23,458 nucleotides of DNA from DATHSN01 sp035464115 (GTDB taxonomy: Bacteria; Actinomycetota; Acidimicrobiia; Acidimicrobiales; SKKL01), in NCBI GenBank assembly GCA_035464115.1, contig DATHSN010000282.1:1-23458 (forward strand), read 5' to 3'. Under the pieces are notes generated by a model. That model saw only the letters and a list, made by a program, of their open reading frames with translations, was not told the DNA's origin and did not search any database. A program made the translations under genes and the position numbers. Below, piece after piece: positions 14,540 to 22,149 of this stretch. Within the stretch, counting starts at the first letter, position 1; each line of letters opens with the position of its first letter.

Positions 14540-16075
14540 TCAGCTGACCTGGCGGTCGCGGCCCTCCCAGTAGGGGGCGCGGAGGATGAACTTCTGGAGC
14601 TTGCCGGTGGCGGTGCGGGCCAGCTCGTCGCGGATCTCGACCGACGTGGGGCACTTGAAGTGCGCCAGGTGCTCGCGGCAGTGGTCGATGAGCTGGCGCT
14701 CGGTGGCCTCGGCGCCGGGGGTGAGGACCACAAGGGCCTTCACCGTCTCGCCCCACTTGTCGTCGGGCACCCCGATGACCGCCACCTCGGCCACCGCGGG
14801 GTGGTTGAACAGGCAGTCCTCGACCTCGATCGACGACACGTTCTCGCCGCCGGTGATGATCACGTCCTTCTTGCGATCGGAGATGGTGAGGTAGCCCTCG
14901 CCGTCGAGGTAGCCGCCGTCGCCGGTGTGGAACCAGCCGTCGACGACCGCGGCGGCGGTGGCCTCGGGCTGCTCCCAGTAGCCGTCGAGCGCGTGGTTGG
15001 TGCGGGCCATGATCTCGCCCTGCTCGGAGATGCGCAGGCCCACGCCGAGCGCGGGGGCGCCGGCGCGCACGAGCTTGGCCGCCTGCTGCGGGAGGGGCAG
15101 GTCGTCCCACTCGGCGCGCATGCGGTTCATGGTGAGCAGGGGCGACGTCTCGGTGAGGCCGTAGATCTGGATGAGCTCCCAGCCGAGCTCGGCCATGGCC
15201 CGCTCGATGGTGCGGGTGGGCGGCGGGGCGCCGGCGACGACCATGCGCACCCGGTCGCGGCCGGGGATCGGCCCGTCCCACTCGGCGGCGGCGTCGAGCA
15301 CCATGTTGAGCACGGCGGGGGCACCGCACAGCAGCGTGACGCCGTGGCGCTCGATGCGGCGCAGGATCTCGGCGCCGTCGACCTTGCGGAGCACCACCTG
15401 GGTGGCGCCCATGCCGGCGGTGGCGTAGCCCATGCCCCACCCGTTGACGTGGAACATCGGCAGGGTGTGCAGGTAGACGTCGCGGTCGCTCACCCCGGTC
15501 TGCCACCCGAACGTGGTGGCGTTGAGCCACAGGTTGCGGTGGGTGAGCTGCACGCCCTTGGGGCGCGCGGTGGTGCCGCTCGTGTAGTTGATGGTGGCGG
15601 TGGCGTCCTCGTCGGGCTCCCACGGTCGGGGCTCGACCCCGAACCGGTACATGGCCTCGTCGGACTCGGCGCCGATCACGAAGCGGTGCGGTGCGGTGAC
15701 CGAGGCGAGCGACTCGTCGAGCTCGGGGTCGACGAGCAGCGCCGACGCCCCGCAGTGCTCGACGATGTAGCCGATCTCCTCGGCGTTGAGCCGGAAGTTG
15801 ATGGGCACGAGCACCCGGCCGTTGCCCCCGACGCCCCACATGGCCGACAGGAGCCGGGCCGAGTTCTGCGACACCATCGCCACCCGCTCGCCGAAGCCGA
15901 TGCCGAGCTCGTCGAGGGCGGCGCCCTGGGCCCGGGCCCGCTCGCCGAGGTCGCGGAACGTCAGCTCGCCGAGCGACGGGGCGGGCTGGTCGGGTTCGTC
16001 GACCAGCGCGACCCGGTCGGGGTAGACGGCCTCCCCGCGGTCGAGGAAGTCCCGGAGCGTGAGCGCGACCTTCAC
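14540..16075 (-). CDS. Acyl-CoA synthetase (AMP-forming)
   Basis: The product is 511 residues from GTG 16075 with AGGGG 4 nt upstream. It is an ANL-superfamily enzyme that activates a carboxylic acid as acyl-AMP and then as acyl-CoA. Seen in order: P-loop-like TINYTSGTTARPKG (about 162-175), IYGLTETSP (A5 motif), HTGDGGYLDGEGYLTISDRKKD (A7/A8; GD with the hinge in DRKKD), GGENVSS and the catalytic Lys region RTATGKLQKF near residue 493. Overall form is like medium/long-chain fatty acid CoA ligases of the FadD3/AlkK type. It lies 86 bp downstream of an SDR gene and upstream of the DUF3592 gene. A TAGGTT (16120-16115) with an approximately 35-nt leader is a possible own promoter. The specific acid is not predictable. 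Confidence 0.92.
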   Translation of the reverse strand: MKVALTLRDFLDRGEAVYPDRVALVDEPDQPAPSLGELTFRDLGERARAQGAALDELGIGFGERVAMVSQNSARLLSAMWGVGGNGRVLVPINFRLNAEEIGYIVEHCGASALLVDPELDESLASVTAPHRFVIGAESDEAMYRFGVEPRPWEPDEDATATINYTSGTTARPKGVQLTHRNLWLNATTFGWQTGVSDRDVYLHTLPMFHVNGWGMGYATAGMGATQVVLRKVDGAEILRRIERHGVTLLCGAPAVLNMVLDAAAEWDGPIPGRDRVRMVVAGAPPPTRTIERAMAELGWELIQIYGLTETSPLLTMNRMRAEWDDLPLPQQAAKLVRAGAPALGVGLRISEQGEIMARTNHALDGYWEQPEATAAAVVDGWFHTGDGGYLDGEGYLTISDRKKDVIITGGENVSSIEVEDCLFNHPAVAEVAVIGVPDDKWGETVKALVVLTPGAEATERQLIDHCREHLAHFKCPTSVEIRDELARTATGKLQKFILRAPYWEGRDRQVS

Positions 16076-16161
16076 CGTTCCCCCTGAGGTGCTCGCTGGT
16101 GCGTGACGCCCGCCAACCTAGTGCCGCCGTTCACGGGGGGCGGGGGCTCGCCGTGGCCCGA

Positions 16162-16962
16162 TCAGCGGGCGGTCCACCCGCCGTCGACGACGAGGGTGTG
16201 GCCGGTCATGTAGCTCGACGCGTCGGAGGCCAGCAGCAGCAGCGCCCCGTCGAGCTCCTGCTCGAGACCGCCGCGCGCCATCGGGGTGTTCCTGGCGATC
16301 CAGTCGACCGAGCCGTCGTCGGCGAACATGTCGGCGGTCATCTCCGACGGGAACCAGCCGGGGGCGATGGCGTTGACCCGCACGCCCTTGCGCCCCCACT
16401 GGGCCCCCAGCTCGCGGGTGAGGTTCACCACCGCGCCCTTCGACGCGCAGTAGCTGGCCTGCTTGATGGGGGCCGAGCCGACCAGGCCGAGGACCGAGGC
16501 GATGTTGACGATCGACCCCGACCGCTGCTCGATCATGTGGCGGGCCACGAGCTGGCTCAGGACGAAGGTGGCGTTGAGGTTCACGTCGACCACCGAGCGG
16601 AAGTGCTCGGATGTCTCGTGCTCGGCCGGGTACGGGGTGCCGATGCCGGCGTTGTTGACGAGCACGTCGATGTGCCCGAAGCGCTCGAGCGTGGTGGCGA
16701 CGAGGGCCTCGAGCTCGGCGTCGACCGACACGTCGCAGCGCACGGGCACCGAGCCCGGCAGGTCGGCGGCGAGGGCCTCGATGCGGTCGAGGCGGCGGGC
16801 GGCGAGGACCACATCGGCCCCGGCGGCGTGCAGCACCCGTGCGAAGCGGGTACCCAGCCCGCTCGACGCGCCGGTGACGATGGCAGTGCGGCCGTCGAGG
16901 CGGAACAGCGACGCGAGGTCGACCGGGGCGGGGACGGCGTCGGGGGTGGGGGCGTCGGTCAT
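16162..16962 (-). CDS. Short-chain dehydrogenase/reductase (SDR)
   Basis: The product is 266 residues, a classical SDR. It has TGASSGLG cofactor loop (30-37), Asp78 region CDVSVD, NNAG (103-106), catalytic Ser156, Tyr171 and Lys175 in SYCASK, and the C-terminal GHTLVVDGGW. Such enzymes use NAD(P)H to interconvert alcohols and ketones; Arg57-Arg58 after the second strand might favour NADP(H). The ATG at 16962 is preceded by TACGCT 8 nt upstream on the minus strand, suggesting a very short or absent leader. It is followed by the acyl-CoA ligase, and the pair may work on acyl or isoprenoid degradation (inference). It could be annotated as a 3-oxoacyl-ACP or gluconate-type reductase, but the substrate is unresolved. 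Confidence 0.9.
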   Translation of the reverse strand: MTDAPTPDAVPAPVDLASLFRLDGRTAIVTGASSGLGTRFARVLHAAGADVVLAARRLDRIEALAADLPGSVPVRCDVSVDAELEALVATTLERFGHIDVLVNNAGIGTPYPAEHETSEHFRSVVDVNLNATFVLSQLVARHMIEQRSGSIVNIASVLGLVGSAPIKQASYCASKGAVVNLTRELGAQWGRKGVRVNAIAPGWFPSEMTADMFADDGSVDWIARNTPMARGGLEQELDGALLLLASDASSYMTGHTLVVDGGWTAR

Positions 16963-16970
16963 GGCCGGCG

Positions 16971-16976
16971 AGCGTA
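16971..16976 (-). promoter_or_regulatory. -10 element of the SDR gene
   Basis: TACGCT on the minus strand ends 8 nt before the SDR ATG. It lies in the 75-bp gap that also serves the divergent LLM oxidoreductase. Confidence 0.4.
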
Positions 16977-17020
16977 GGCGGAGCCGGCGTGAGGGGGCCG
17001 GGGCTGACAGGATGCGGGCC

Positions 17021-17041
17021 ATGACCGGGGAGCGTCGGTGA
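17021..17041 (+). other. Possible six-codon leader ORF (MTGERR) coupled to the LLM gene
   Basis: ATG 17021 opens a six-codon frame whose TGA overlaps the GTG start of the next gene. CAGGAT (17008-17013) is 7 nt upstream, so the mini-ORF could be read from a leaderless transcript and couple translation into the LLM gene. The GGGGAG inside it doubles as Shine-Dalgarno for that gene. Too short to be proved by sequence. Confidence 0.3.
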
Positions 17042-17934
17042 AGGTCCGCATCGGGTTCGGGCTCGGCACCCGCAGCCACACCCACGACGGCGAGCGCTTC
17101 GCCGGGCTGGTCGACGACCTCGAGCGGCTGCGGTTCGACTCGTTGTGGGTCAGCGACCGCATCAGCGGTGAGGCGCCCGACCCGATCGTGGCCATGGCGG
17201 TTGCCGCGGCGCGCACGACCCGGCTCAAGTTCGGGATGAGCGTGATGGTGCTGCCGGGCCGCAACCCGGTGATCGTGGCCAAGCAGCTGGCCAGCCTCGA
17301 CCGGATGTCGAACGGGCGGCTGCTCCCGGCGTTCGGCCTCGGCGCGGTCGACGCGGTGGAGCACCAGGCGTTCGGGGTGCGGCGCGAGGACCGGGCCCGC
17401 ATCTTCGACGAGGCGCTGCCGCTCATCCGCCGGCTGTGGTCGGGCGAGCCGGTCGACCACGACGGCGAGCGGTTCCACCTGGCGGGCGTCCGGGTGCTGC
17501 CCCGACCGGTGCAGGACCCGATCGAGGTGTGGCTGGGTGGCGTGGCGCCGTCGGAGCTGCGGCGGGTGGGTCGGCTCGGCGACGGGTGGCTGCCGTCGTT
17601 CTGCACGCCCGACGAGGTCCGATCCGGCTGGCAGGTGGTCACCGAGACCGCCGCGGCGCACGAGCGCGAGATCGATCCCGAGCACCTCGGCGCGCTGATC
17701 GCCTTCGCCGACGACGAGATCCCCGCGCCGCTGGCCGCGTTCGTGCAGCGCCGCCGCCCCGAGCTCGACCCGACCGACGTCATCCCCGTCGGCCTGCCCG
17801 CCCTCGTCGAGCGGATCGAGCGCTTCGTCGAGGCGGGGGCGTCGAAGTTCGTGGTCTTGCCGCTCGCCGAGCCCGACGACTGGACGCCCACGCTCGAGGA
17901 GCTGGCGGCCACGTTGCTGCCCCTCCAGACGTAG
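17038..17934 (+). CDS. LLM-class F420-dependent-type oxidoreductase
   Basis: The product is 298 residues from GTG 17038 with GGGGAG 5 nt upstream. It is a bacterial-luciferase-like TIM barrel: VRIGFGLGTRS first strand, RFDSLWVSDRI (about 36-46), TRLKFGMSVMVLPGRNPVIVAKQLASLD with the usual non-prolyl cis-peptide area, SNGRLLPAFGLG (phosphate-binding), FDEALPLIRRLWSGEPV and EVWLGGVAPSELRRVGRLGDGWLP. The form matches actinobacterial F420-dependent oxidoreductases, although FMN enzymes share the fold. It transfers hydride between deazaflavin and an unknown substrate. It stands divergent from the SDR gene and is followed 5 nt after its stop by a hairpin. Confidence 0.88.
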   Translation: MKVRIGFGLGTRSHTHDGERFAGLVDDLERLRFDSLWVSDRISGEAPDPIVAMAVAAARTTRLKFGMSVMVLPGRNPVIVAKQLASLDRMSNGRLLPAFGLGAVDAVEHQAFGVRREDRARIFDEALPLIRRLWSGEPVDHDGERFHLAGVRVLPRPVQDPIEVWLGGVAPSELRRVGRLGDGWLPSFCTPDEVRSGWQVVTETAAAHEREIDPEHLGALIAFADDEIPAPLAAFVQRRRPELDPTDVIPVGLPALVERIERFVEAGASKFVVLPLAEPDDWTPTLEELAATLLPLQT

Positions 17935-17939
17935 GTCAC

Positions 17940-17970
17940 ACCACGCACCTGAACGAGCGCTCTGCGTGGT
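17940..17970 (+). terminator. Hairpin after the LLM oxidoreductase
   Basis: ACCACGCA (17940-17947) and TGCGTGGT (17963-17970) are perfect complements, with a 15-nt loop containing GAGCGCTC. It begins 5 nt past the stop. There is no U-run, so termination efficiency is uncertain. Confidence 0.55.
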
Positions 17971-18021
17971 TGCGAGGTCCCGAATCCGGTGACGCTCGTC
18001 ACGAAATGTGGCCGAGAGGGC

Positions 18022-18051
18022 TTGTGCGGACCTCGCGACGTTGTTTACGCT
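18022..18051 (+). promoter_or_regulatory. Orphan promoter facing the 18061-18142 hairpin
   Basis: TTGTGC (18022-18027), an 18-bp spacer and TACGCT (18046-18051) form one of the best -35/-10 pairs in the window, in locally A/T-richer DNA. The start would be near 18058, and no plus-strand gene follows. GCGAGGTCC (17972-17980) and GGACCTCGC (18028-18036), a perfect inverted repeat, place one arm inside the spacer. Confidence 0.45.
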
Positions 18052-18057
18052 GCGTTC

Positions 18058-18142
18058 ATCAGGGGGAGCGCTCGGCCGGCCGGCGCCATCTGATCACCGA
18101 GGTGATCGGGAGGCTCCGGCCGGCCGGAGCTGCGCTCCCCCT
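18058..18142 (+). ncRNA. Candidate structured small RNA or terminator hairpin
   Basis: The segment folds into one long stem: AGGGGGAGCGC (18061-18071) pairs perfectly with 18132-18142; 18073-18083 pairs with 18116-18126 (11 bp of CCGG-type repeats); and GATCACC (18092-18098) pairs with GGTGATC (18101-18107). That is 29 pairs in about 82 nt. It starts just after the predicted start of the orphan promoter. It also lies 18 nt beyond the DUF1501 stop on the minus strand, so the simpler reading is a terminator for that operon. No T-run follows on either side. Confidence 0.4.
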
Positions 18143-18160
18143 CGCCGCGTCCGGGGGTGA

Positions 18161-19471
18161 TCAGGCGCTGGCCAGCAGGCCGAGGTCGTCGATCGGGCCC
18201 TCGATGACCCCGTCGACCGGACCCCCCAGCCAGCCCAGGGCGGTGGCGTAGAGCGACCGGGTGTCGACGGTGAGCGGCAGGTCGCCGTCGACCAGGCGGT
18301 CGAGGTCGTAGCCGCCCACCACCTGGCGCGGACGCAGGCCGGTCCCGAGCACGAGTGACAGGCCGCCGGTGCCGTGGTCGGTGCCGGCGCTGCCGTTCTC
18401 GGCCACCCGGCGCCCGAACTCGCTGGTGGTCACGACGAGCACGTCGTCGAGCCGACCGGCGCCGGCCACTCGGGCGAGGAAGCCCTCGAGGCCCGTCGCC
18501 AGGTCGGCCAGCAGGGCCGCATGGGTGTCGGCCTGGGCGGCGTGGGTGTCGAACCCGCCGACACCCACGCTGATCACCCGGGTCCCGAGGTCGCCCGCCA
18601 CGATGCCGGCCGCCAGGTCGAGCAGACGGGCCGCGTCGCCGCCGGGGCCGGGCTGCTCGGCGTCGTCGTCGCTCGGGGGCGAGGCCAGCGACGCCAGCAG
18701 CTCGGCGGCGTCGAGCGCGTGGGGCACCGCGGCCCGGGCGGCGGCCAGGCGAGGGTCCCGCGTCGGGCCGAGGGCCGTGGCGCGGTAGGCGTCGGTGGTG
18801 TCGGGGCGGATGTCGACCCGTCCGGCGCCGAGGGCGAAGCCCGCGGGCTGGCCGACGGCGACGGCCGGTTCGCCCTCGGCCCCGAGGGCGGGGGCCCCGC
18901 CGCCGAGCGCGATGGCCCGCATCTCGGCGTCGGCGGCGCCCGGCTCGTCGGCGGTGGCGTCGAGCCAGCGGCCGAGCCACCCGGTGCGGGGCGGCTCACC
19001 GGGGCGGGCCGACCACCAGGTGTCCATGGCGGTGAAGTGCGAGCGCGACTGCTCGGGCAGGCCGAGCCCGGCCACGACGCCGAGCTGCCCGGCGGCCCAC
19101 CGGTCGGCCAGGGGGGCGAGCGAGGGGTGCAGGCCGAGGTCGGTGCGCCCGGCGAGGGCGACCAGCGTGTCGTCGAGGCCGAGGCCGGGTCGGGCGTCGT
19201 GGTAGCGCCCGGCCGCGGGGACGACCGTGTTGAGGGCGTCGTTGCCGCCGAGCAGCTGGACCAGCACGAGCACCCGGCGGGACGGGTCGGCGGCCGCGAC
19301 CGGGGCCGAGGGGGCCGGGAGGGAGGTGGCCGGGACGGCGGCGGCGCCGAGGGCGGCCCGCGCCGGGTCGCTGCCCGGGCGGCAGCCGCCGAGGCCCACG
19401 CCGAGGCCGAGGGCGCCGGCGCCGAGCAGGAACCGACGGCGGTCGACGCGGGACGGCGTGGGCTCGGTCAT
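18161..19471 (-). CDS. DUF1501 protein with Tat lipoprotein signal
   Basis: The product is 436 residues from ATG 19471, with AGGAG 6 nt upstream. The N-terminus has a twin-arginine motif (RRRFLL, 11-16), a hydrophobic stretch and LGGC with Cys30 as likely lipidation site, so export folded by Tat and anchoring outside the membrane is expected. The body is DUF1501, in the alkaline-phosphatase-like fold: VLVQLLGGNDALNTVVP (about 69-85), SHFTAMDTWWSA, GGFDTHAAQ, and TTSEFGRRVAENGSAGTDHG near the C-terminus with the family's metal-site-like Asp and His residues. The function of the family is unknown; it is nearly always encoded beside DUF1800, as here (61 bp downstream of it). Confidence 0.9.
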   Translation of the reverse strand: MTEPTPSRVDRRRFLLGAGALGLGVGLGGCRPGSDPARAALGAAAVPATSLPAPSAPVAAADPSRRVLVLVQLLGGNDALNTVVPAAGRYHDARPGLGLDDTLVALAGRTDLGLHPSLAPLADRWAAGQLGVVAGLGLPEQSRSHFTAMDTWWSARPGEPPRTGWLGRWLDATADEPGAADAEMRAIALGGGAPALGAEGEPAVAVGQPAGFALGAGRVDIRPDTTDAYRATALGPTRDPRLAAARAAVPHALDAAELLASLASPPSDDDAEQPGPGGDAARLLDLAAGIVAGDLGTRVISVGVGGFDTHAAQADTHAALLADLATGLEGFLARVAGAGRLDDVLVVTTSEFGRRVAENGSAGTDHGTGGLSLVLGTGLRPRQVVGGYDLDRLVDGDLPLTVDTRSLYATALGWLGGPVDGVIEGPIDDLGLLASA

Positions 19472-19532
19472 CGGTGGCTCCTGGACGAGAGGGGCGACGG
19501 CGGCATCGGCGAGATCGAGGAGGCGGGCACGG

Positions 19533-20789
19533 TCAGATCACCGCCAGGTCGGGGCTGGCGAGGGCGACGGCGAGCCGTTCGAGGCCGGCGAACCGACCAG
19601 CGCCCGCCGGCGCGGCACGCACGGCGTCGGCAGTCGGGCCCGAGAGGCCCTCGGGTCGACCGAGCACGTCGGCGAGGGCGGCGACGTCGCCCCGGGCCGC
19701 CGCGGTGCGGGCCGCCCCGTCGACCGGTGCGGCGAACGCGGTCGCGAAGGCCAGGTTGAAGCGGCCGACCACGGTCGACGCCGCGAGCCACGCCCCGCCA
19801 CCGGGCCAGCCGGCGACGCTCGGCGGCCGCAACGGCACCTGCCCGGCGCCGTCGAGCAGACCGAGCACGGCCCGTCGATCGGGCCGACCCCCCGTCGCCC
19901 GGGCCGCGCCCGCCGCCCAGGGCACCGGAGCGCCGAACATGGTGGTGCCGGCGCCGTCGAGACCGGCTTCGACGATGGCCCGCACCAGCGGGGCGATCTG
20001 CAGGTCGGCGTCGGCGAACCGGCGGCCGAACGACGCGACCAGCCCGTCGTCGACCTCGCCGAGGATCGCCCGGGCCAGGCGGCCGGCGACGAACGGGGCG
20101 CAGGCGGGGTGCTCGACCACGGCGGCGATGACCGAGTCGACATCGTCGACGTCGCGCCCGAGCAGGCGCTGGGGCGTCGCGTCGTGGCGGGCAGCGACGA
20201 AGCGGACCTCACCGGTGCGGCGGGCGACGGTCCAGCCGGTGAGGGCCCGGGCGGCGGCGCGCACGTCGGCCTCGTCGAACGCCCCCACCCCGAGGGCGAA
20301 CAGCTCGAGCAGCTCACGGCCGTAGTTCTCGTTGGGCGAGTCCCCGGTGCTGGTGTTCCCGTCGAGGTAGAGCAGCATGGCGGCGTCGACGGTGGCCGAG
20401 CGCAGCAGCGACGGCAGGTCGCCCAGCCCGGCGGCGCGGTACAGGTCGATCTGGTCGCCGACGAGCGGGGCGAAGGGCACCGACGCCACCGAGGTGGTGA
20501 GGTGGCCGTGCCAGTACCAGGCCATCCACTCGACGAGCGGCCGCTGGGTGGTCGTCATGCGGTCGAGCCACCGGCCGACGGCCTCGATGATCGCGGCGCA
20601 GCGGCGCTGCGGGTCGAAGGCCATGCCGTCGAACGGCGAGCCCTCGGCGGCCACACCGGCCGCCCCGGGGTCGAGGAGGCGGTCGAGGGTGGCGTCGACC
20701 CCGAGCGCGGCGAGCTGGTCGAGCTCGCCGGGGGCGAGCCCGAACCCCACCCGTCGATGGAGCCACCCGATGGCCGTCCGATCGTCCAC
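19533..20789 (-). CDS. DUF1800 family protein
   Basis: The product is 418 residues from GTG 20789, with GAGGGT 6 nt upstream suggesting a leaderless message. IGWLHRRVGFGLAPGELDQLAALGVDATLDRLLDP at 7-41 (key residues His11, Arg12, Arg13, Gly15, Phe16, Gly17) is the standard DUF1800 opening. Later marks are EWMAWYWHGHLTTS (about 86-99), LLYLDGNTSTGDSPNENYGRELLELFALG (the NENYGRELLELF core), and RAIVEA-x-LDGAG. No signal peptide is visible. DUF1800 and DUF1501 proteins form a conserved pair of unknown activity. The two genes are one transcription unit ending near the 18061-18142 hairpin. Confidence 0.9.
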   Translation of the reverse strand: MDDRTAIGWLHRRVGFGLAPGELDQLAALGVDATLDRLLDPGAAGVAAEGSPFDGMAFDPQRRCAAIIEAVGRWLDRMTTTQRPLVEWMAWYWHGHLTTSVASVPFAPLVGDQIDLYRAAGLGDLPSLLRSATVDAAMLLYLDGNTSTGDSPNENYGRELLELFALGVGAFDEADVRAAARALTGWTVARRTGEVRFVAARHDATPQRLLGRDVDDVDSVIAAVVEHPACAPFVAGRLARAILGEVDDGLVASFGRRFADADLQIAPLVRAIVEAGLDGAGTTMFGAPVPWAAGAARATGGRPDRRAVLGLLDGAGQVPLRPPSVAGWPGGGAWLAASTVVGRFNLAFATAFAAPVDGAARTAAARGDVAALADVLGRPEGLSGPTADAVRAAPAGAGRFAGLERLAVALASPDLAVI

Positions 20790-20795
20790 GGGGGC

Positions 20796-20801
20796 ACCCT
20801 C
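20796..20801 (-). promoter_or_regulatory. -10-like element of the DUF1800 operon
   Basis: GAGGGT on the minus strand ends 6 nt before the GTG at 20789, the same spacing as other leaderless-type starts here. It is a weak -10 by itself. Confidence 0.35.
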
Positions 20802-20846
20802 GCACCCAGTTGTGAGCAGAGTGTGAGGAGTCGGTGACGGTCTGTG

Positions 20847-22139
20847 TCAGCCCGCGTCGCCGTCGAGGGTGAACATCTGGCGGGTGGGGATGTGCCCCCA
20901 GCGGGCGAGGATCGACCCGGGGAACGTGTCGGTCCGCTGGCGCAGGGCGAGGACGCTCTCGTTGAAGAAGCCCCGCGACGCGGCGACGCGGTCCTCGCTG
21001 TCGACCAGCTGGGCGAACAGGTCGGCGAACAGCACGTCGGCCCCGAGCTCGGGGTACGACTCGCGCAGCGCCATCAGGCTGCGGGTGGCCGCCGACTGCT
21101 CGGTGGCCGCGGCCGAGGCCTGCTCGACCTCACCGGAGCCGGGCAGGTCGCCGCGGGCGCCGTCCCAGTCGCCGGCGCGGATCGCGGCCAGCGTGGCCTG
21201 GGCGTCGCGCTCGAGGTCGGCGTAGGCCTGCGCCGAGGCGACGAGGCGGGGGATGAGGTCGTGACGGCGGCGCAGCTGCACGTCGATGAGGCTCCACGCC
21301 CGCTCCTGGCGCTGGCGCAGAGCCACCAGGCCGTTCCAGGCGGCGAGCACGTTGGCGGCGACGGCCACCACCACGACGGCGCCGACGCCGAGCAGCGCGG
21401 GCACGACCCCGCCCGCGACATCGTCGGGTCCGGCGGCGAGGACCGCGGCGCCCCCGCCGACCAGCGCCGCCGCGGCCAGCACGAGCGTGCCCCGCCAGCG
21501 GAACATGCCGGCCAGCTCGTCCTCGCGCTTGGTGGTGATGAAGAACGGCGCGCCATCGGCCGCCGCGATCTGGGGCCGACGGCCGTCGTCCACGAGCCGG
21601 GCGGTGCCGAGCACGTAGACCGGCTCGTCGGTGGCGACGACCGCCTCGTAGCGGCGGTAGCGGCCGGTGGGCCCGACGCCCCCGCCGGCGAAGGAGAGGA
21701 GGGTGCCCCCACCGCGCGACCCGATGACGTCGTCGATGGTGACCGCGCCCCGGATCTCGGCGTCCTCGGGGTGCACCTCGACCTGACCGGTGTCGTCCTC
21801 GACGGTGAAGTGGATCATCTCGCCGCCGCGGCCGATCTCGATCCACACCGTCTCGGTGCCGCCGCTGTCGTTGCCCCGCCGCTGACGCCGGGTCTCCTGC
21901 TCCTCGCGCCACACGTACCAGACGCACGGCGTCCGGGAGAACCGGCTCAGGAGCGGGATCGACGCCCGAGCGGTGCCGGCCACCTCGTTGAGGCCGACGA
22001 ACACGCCCTTGGCCCGCGACGTGGGCAGGTCGGTGATGCGGCGACGGTGCTGCTGGTCGCGCAGGGCCTGGACGAGCAGGACGACGGCGACCGCGGCGAC
22101 CATCGCCGCCATCAGCACCCGGAACGAGGAGTCGTCCAC
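20847..22139 (-). CDS. GIDE-LemA fusion membrane protein
   Basis: The product is 430 residues from GTG 22139, with GAGG 8 nt upstream. Residues 8-26 are a first membrane helix. Residues about 40-205 match the GIDE/BAM-type domain (GTARASIPLLSRFSRTPCVWYVWREEQ, FTVEDDTGQVEVHPEDAEI, RRYEAVVATDEPVYVLGTARL), related to the membrane-adjacent part of mitochondrial MUL1/MAPL but with no RING finger here. Two membrane helices follow (about 217-236 and 243-265). Residues 266-425 are LemA: WNGLVALRQRQERAW, VQLRRRHDLIPRLV (the hallmark), then helical YPELGADVLFADLFAQL and FNESVLALRQR. LemA normally stands alone at about 190 residues. The VOC gene ends 10 bp upstream. The role is unknown; envelope stress or membrane-protein quality control is a guess. 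Longer quoted runs cover residues 56-81. Confidence 0.85.
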   Translation of the reverse strand: MDDSSFRVLMAAMVAAVAVVLLVQALRDQQHRRRITDLPTSRAKGVFVGLNEVAGTARASIPLLSRFSRTPCVWYVWREEQETRRQRRGNDSGGTETVWIEIGRGGEMIHFTVEDDTGQVEVHPEDAEIRGAVTIDDVIGSRGGGTLLSFAGGGVGPTGRYRRYEAVVATDEPVYVLGTARLVDDGRRPQIAAADGAPFFITTKREDELAGMFRWRGTLVLAAAALVGGGAAVLAAGPDDVAGGVVPALLGVGAVVVVAVAANVLAAWNGLVALRQRQERAWSLIDVQLRRRHDLIPRLVASAQAYADLERDAQATLAAIRAGDWDGARGDLPGSGEVEQASAAATEQSAATRSLMALRESYPELGADVLFADLFAQLVDSEDRVAASRGFFNESVLALRQRTDTFPGSILARWGHIPTRQMFTLDGDAG

Positions 22140-22149
22140 GGCGTCGACC

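Noticed and set aside
18073..18126. CCGGCCGG runs as copies of a dispersed repeat family (also near 1590 and 4880)
   Set aside because: Such runs are short, self-complementary and expected in DNA of this GC content; I cannot show a longer shared unit.
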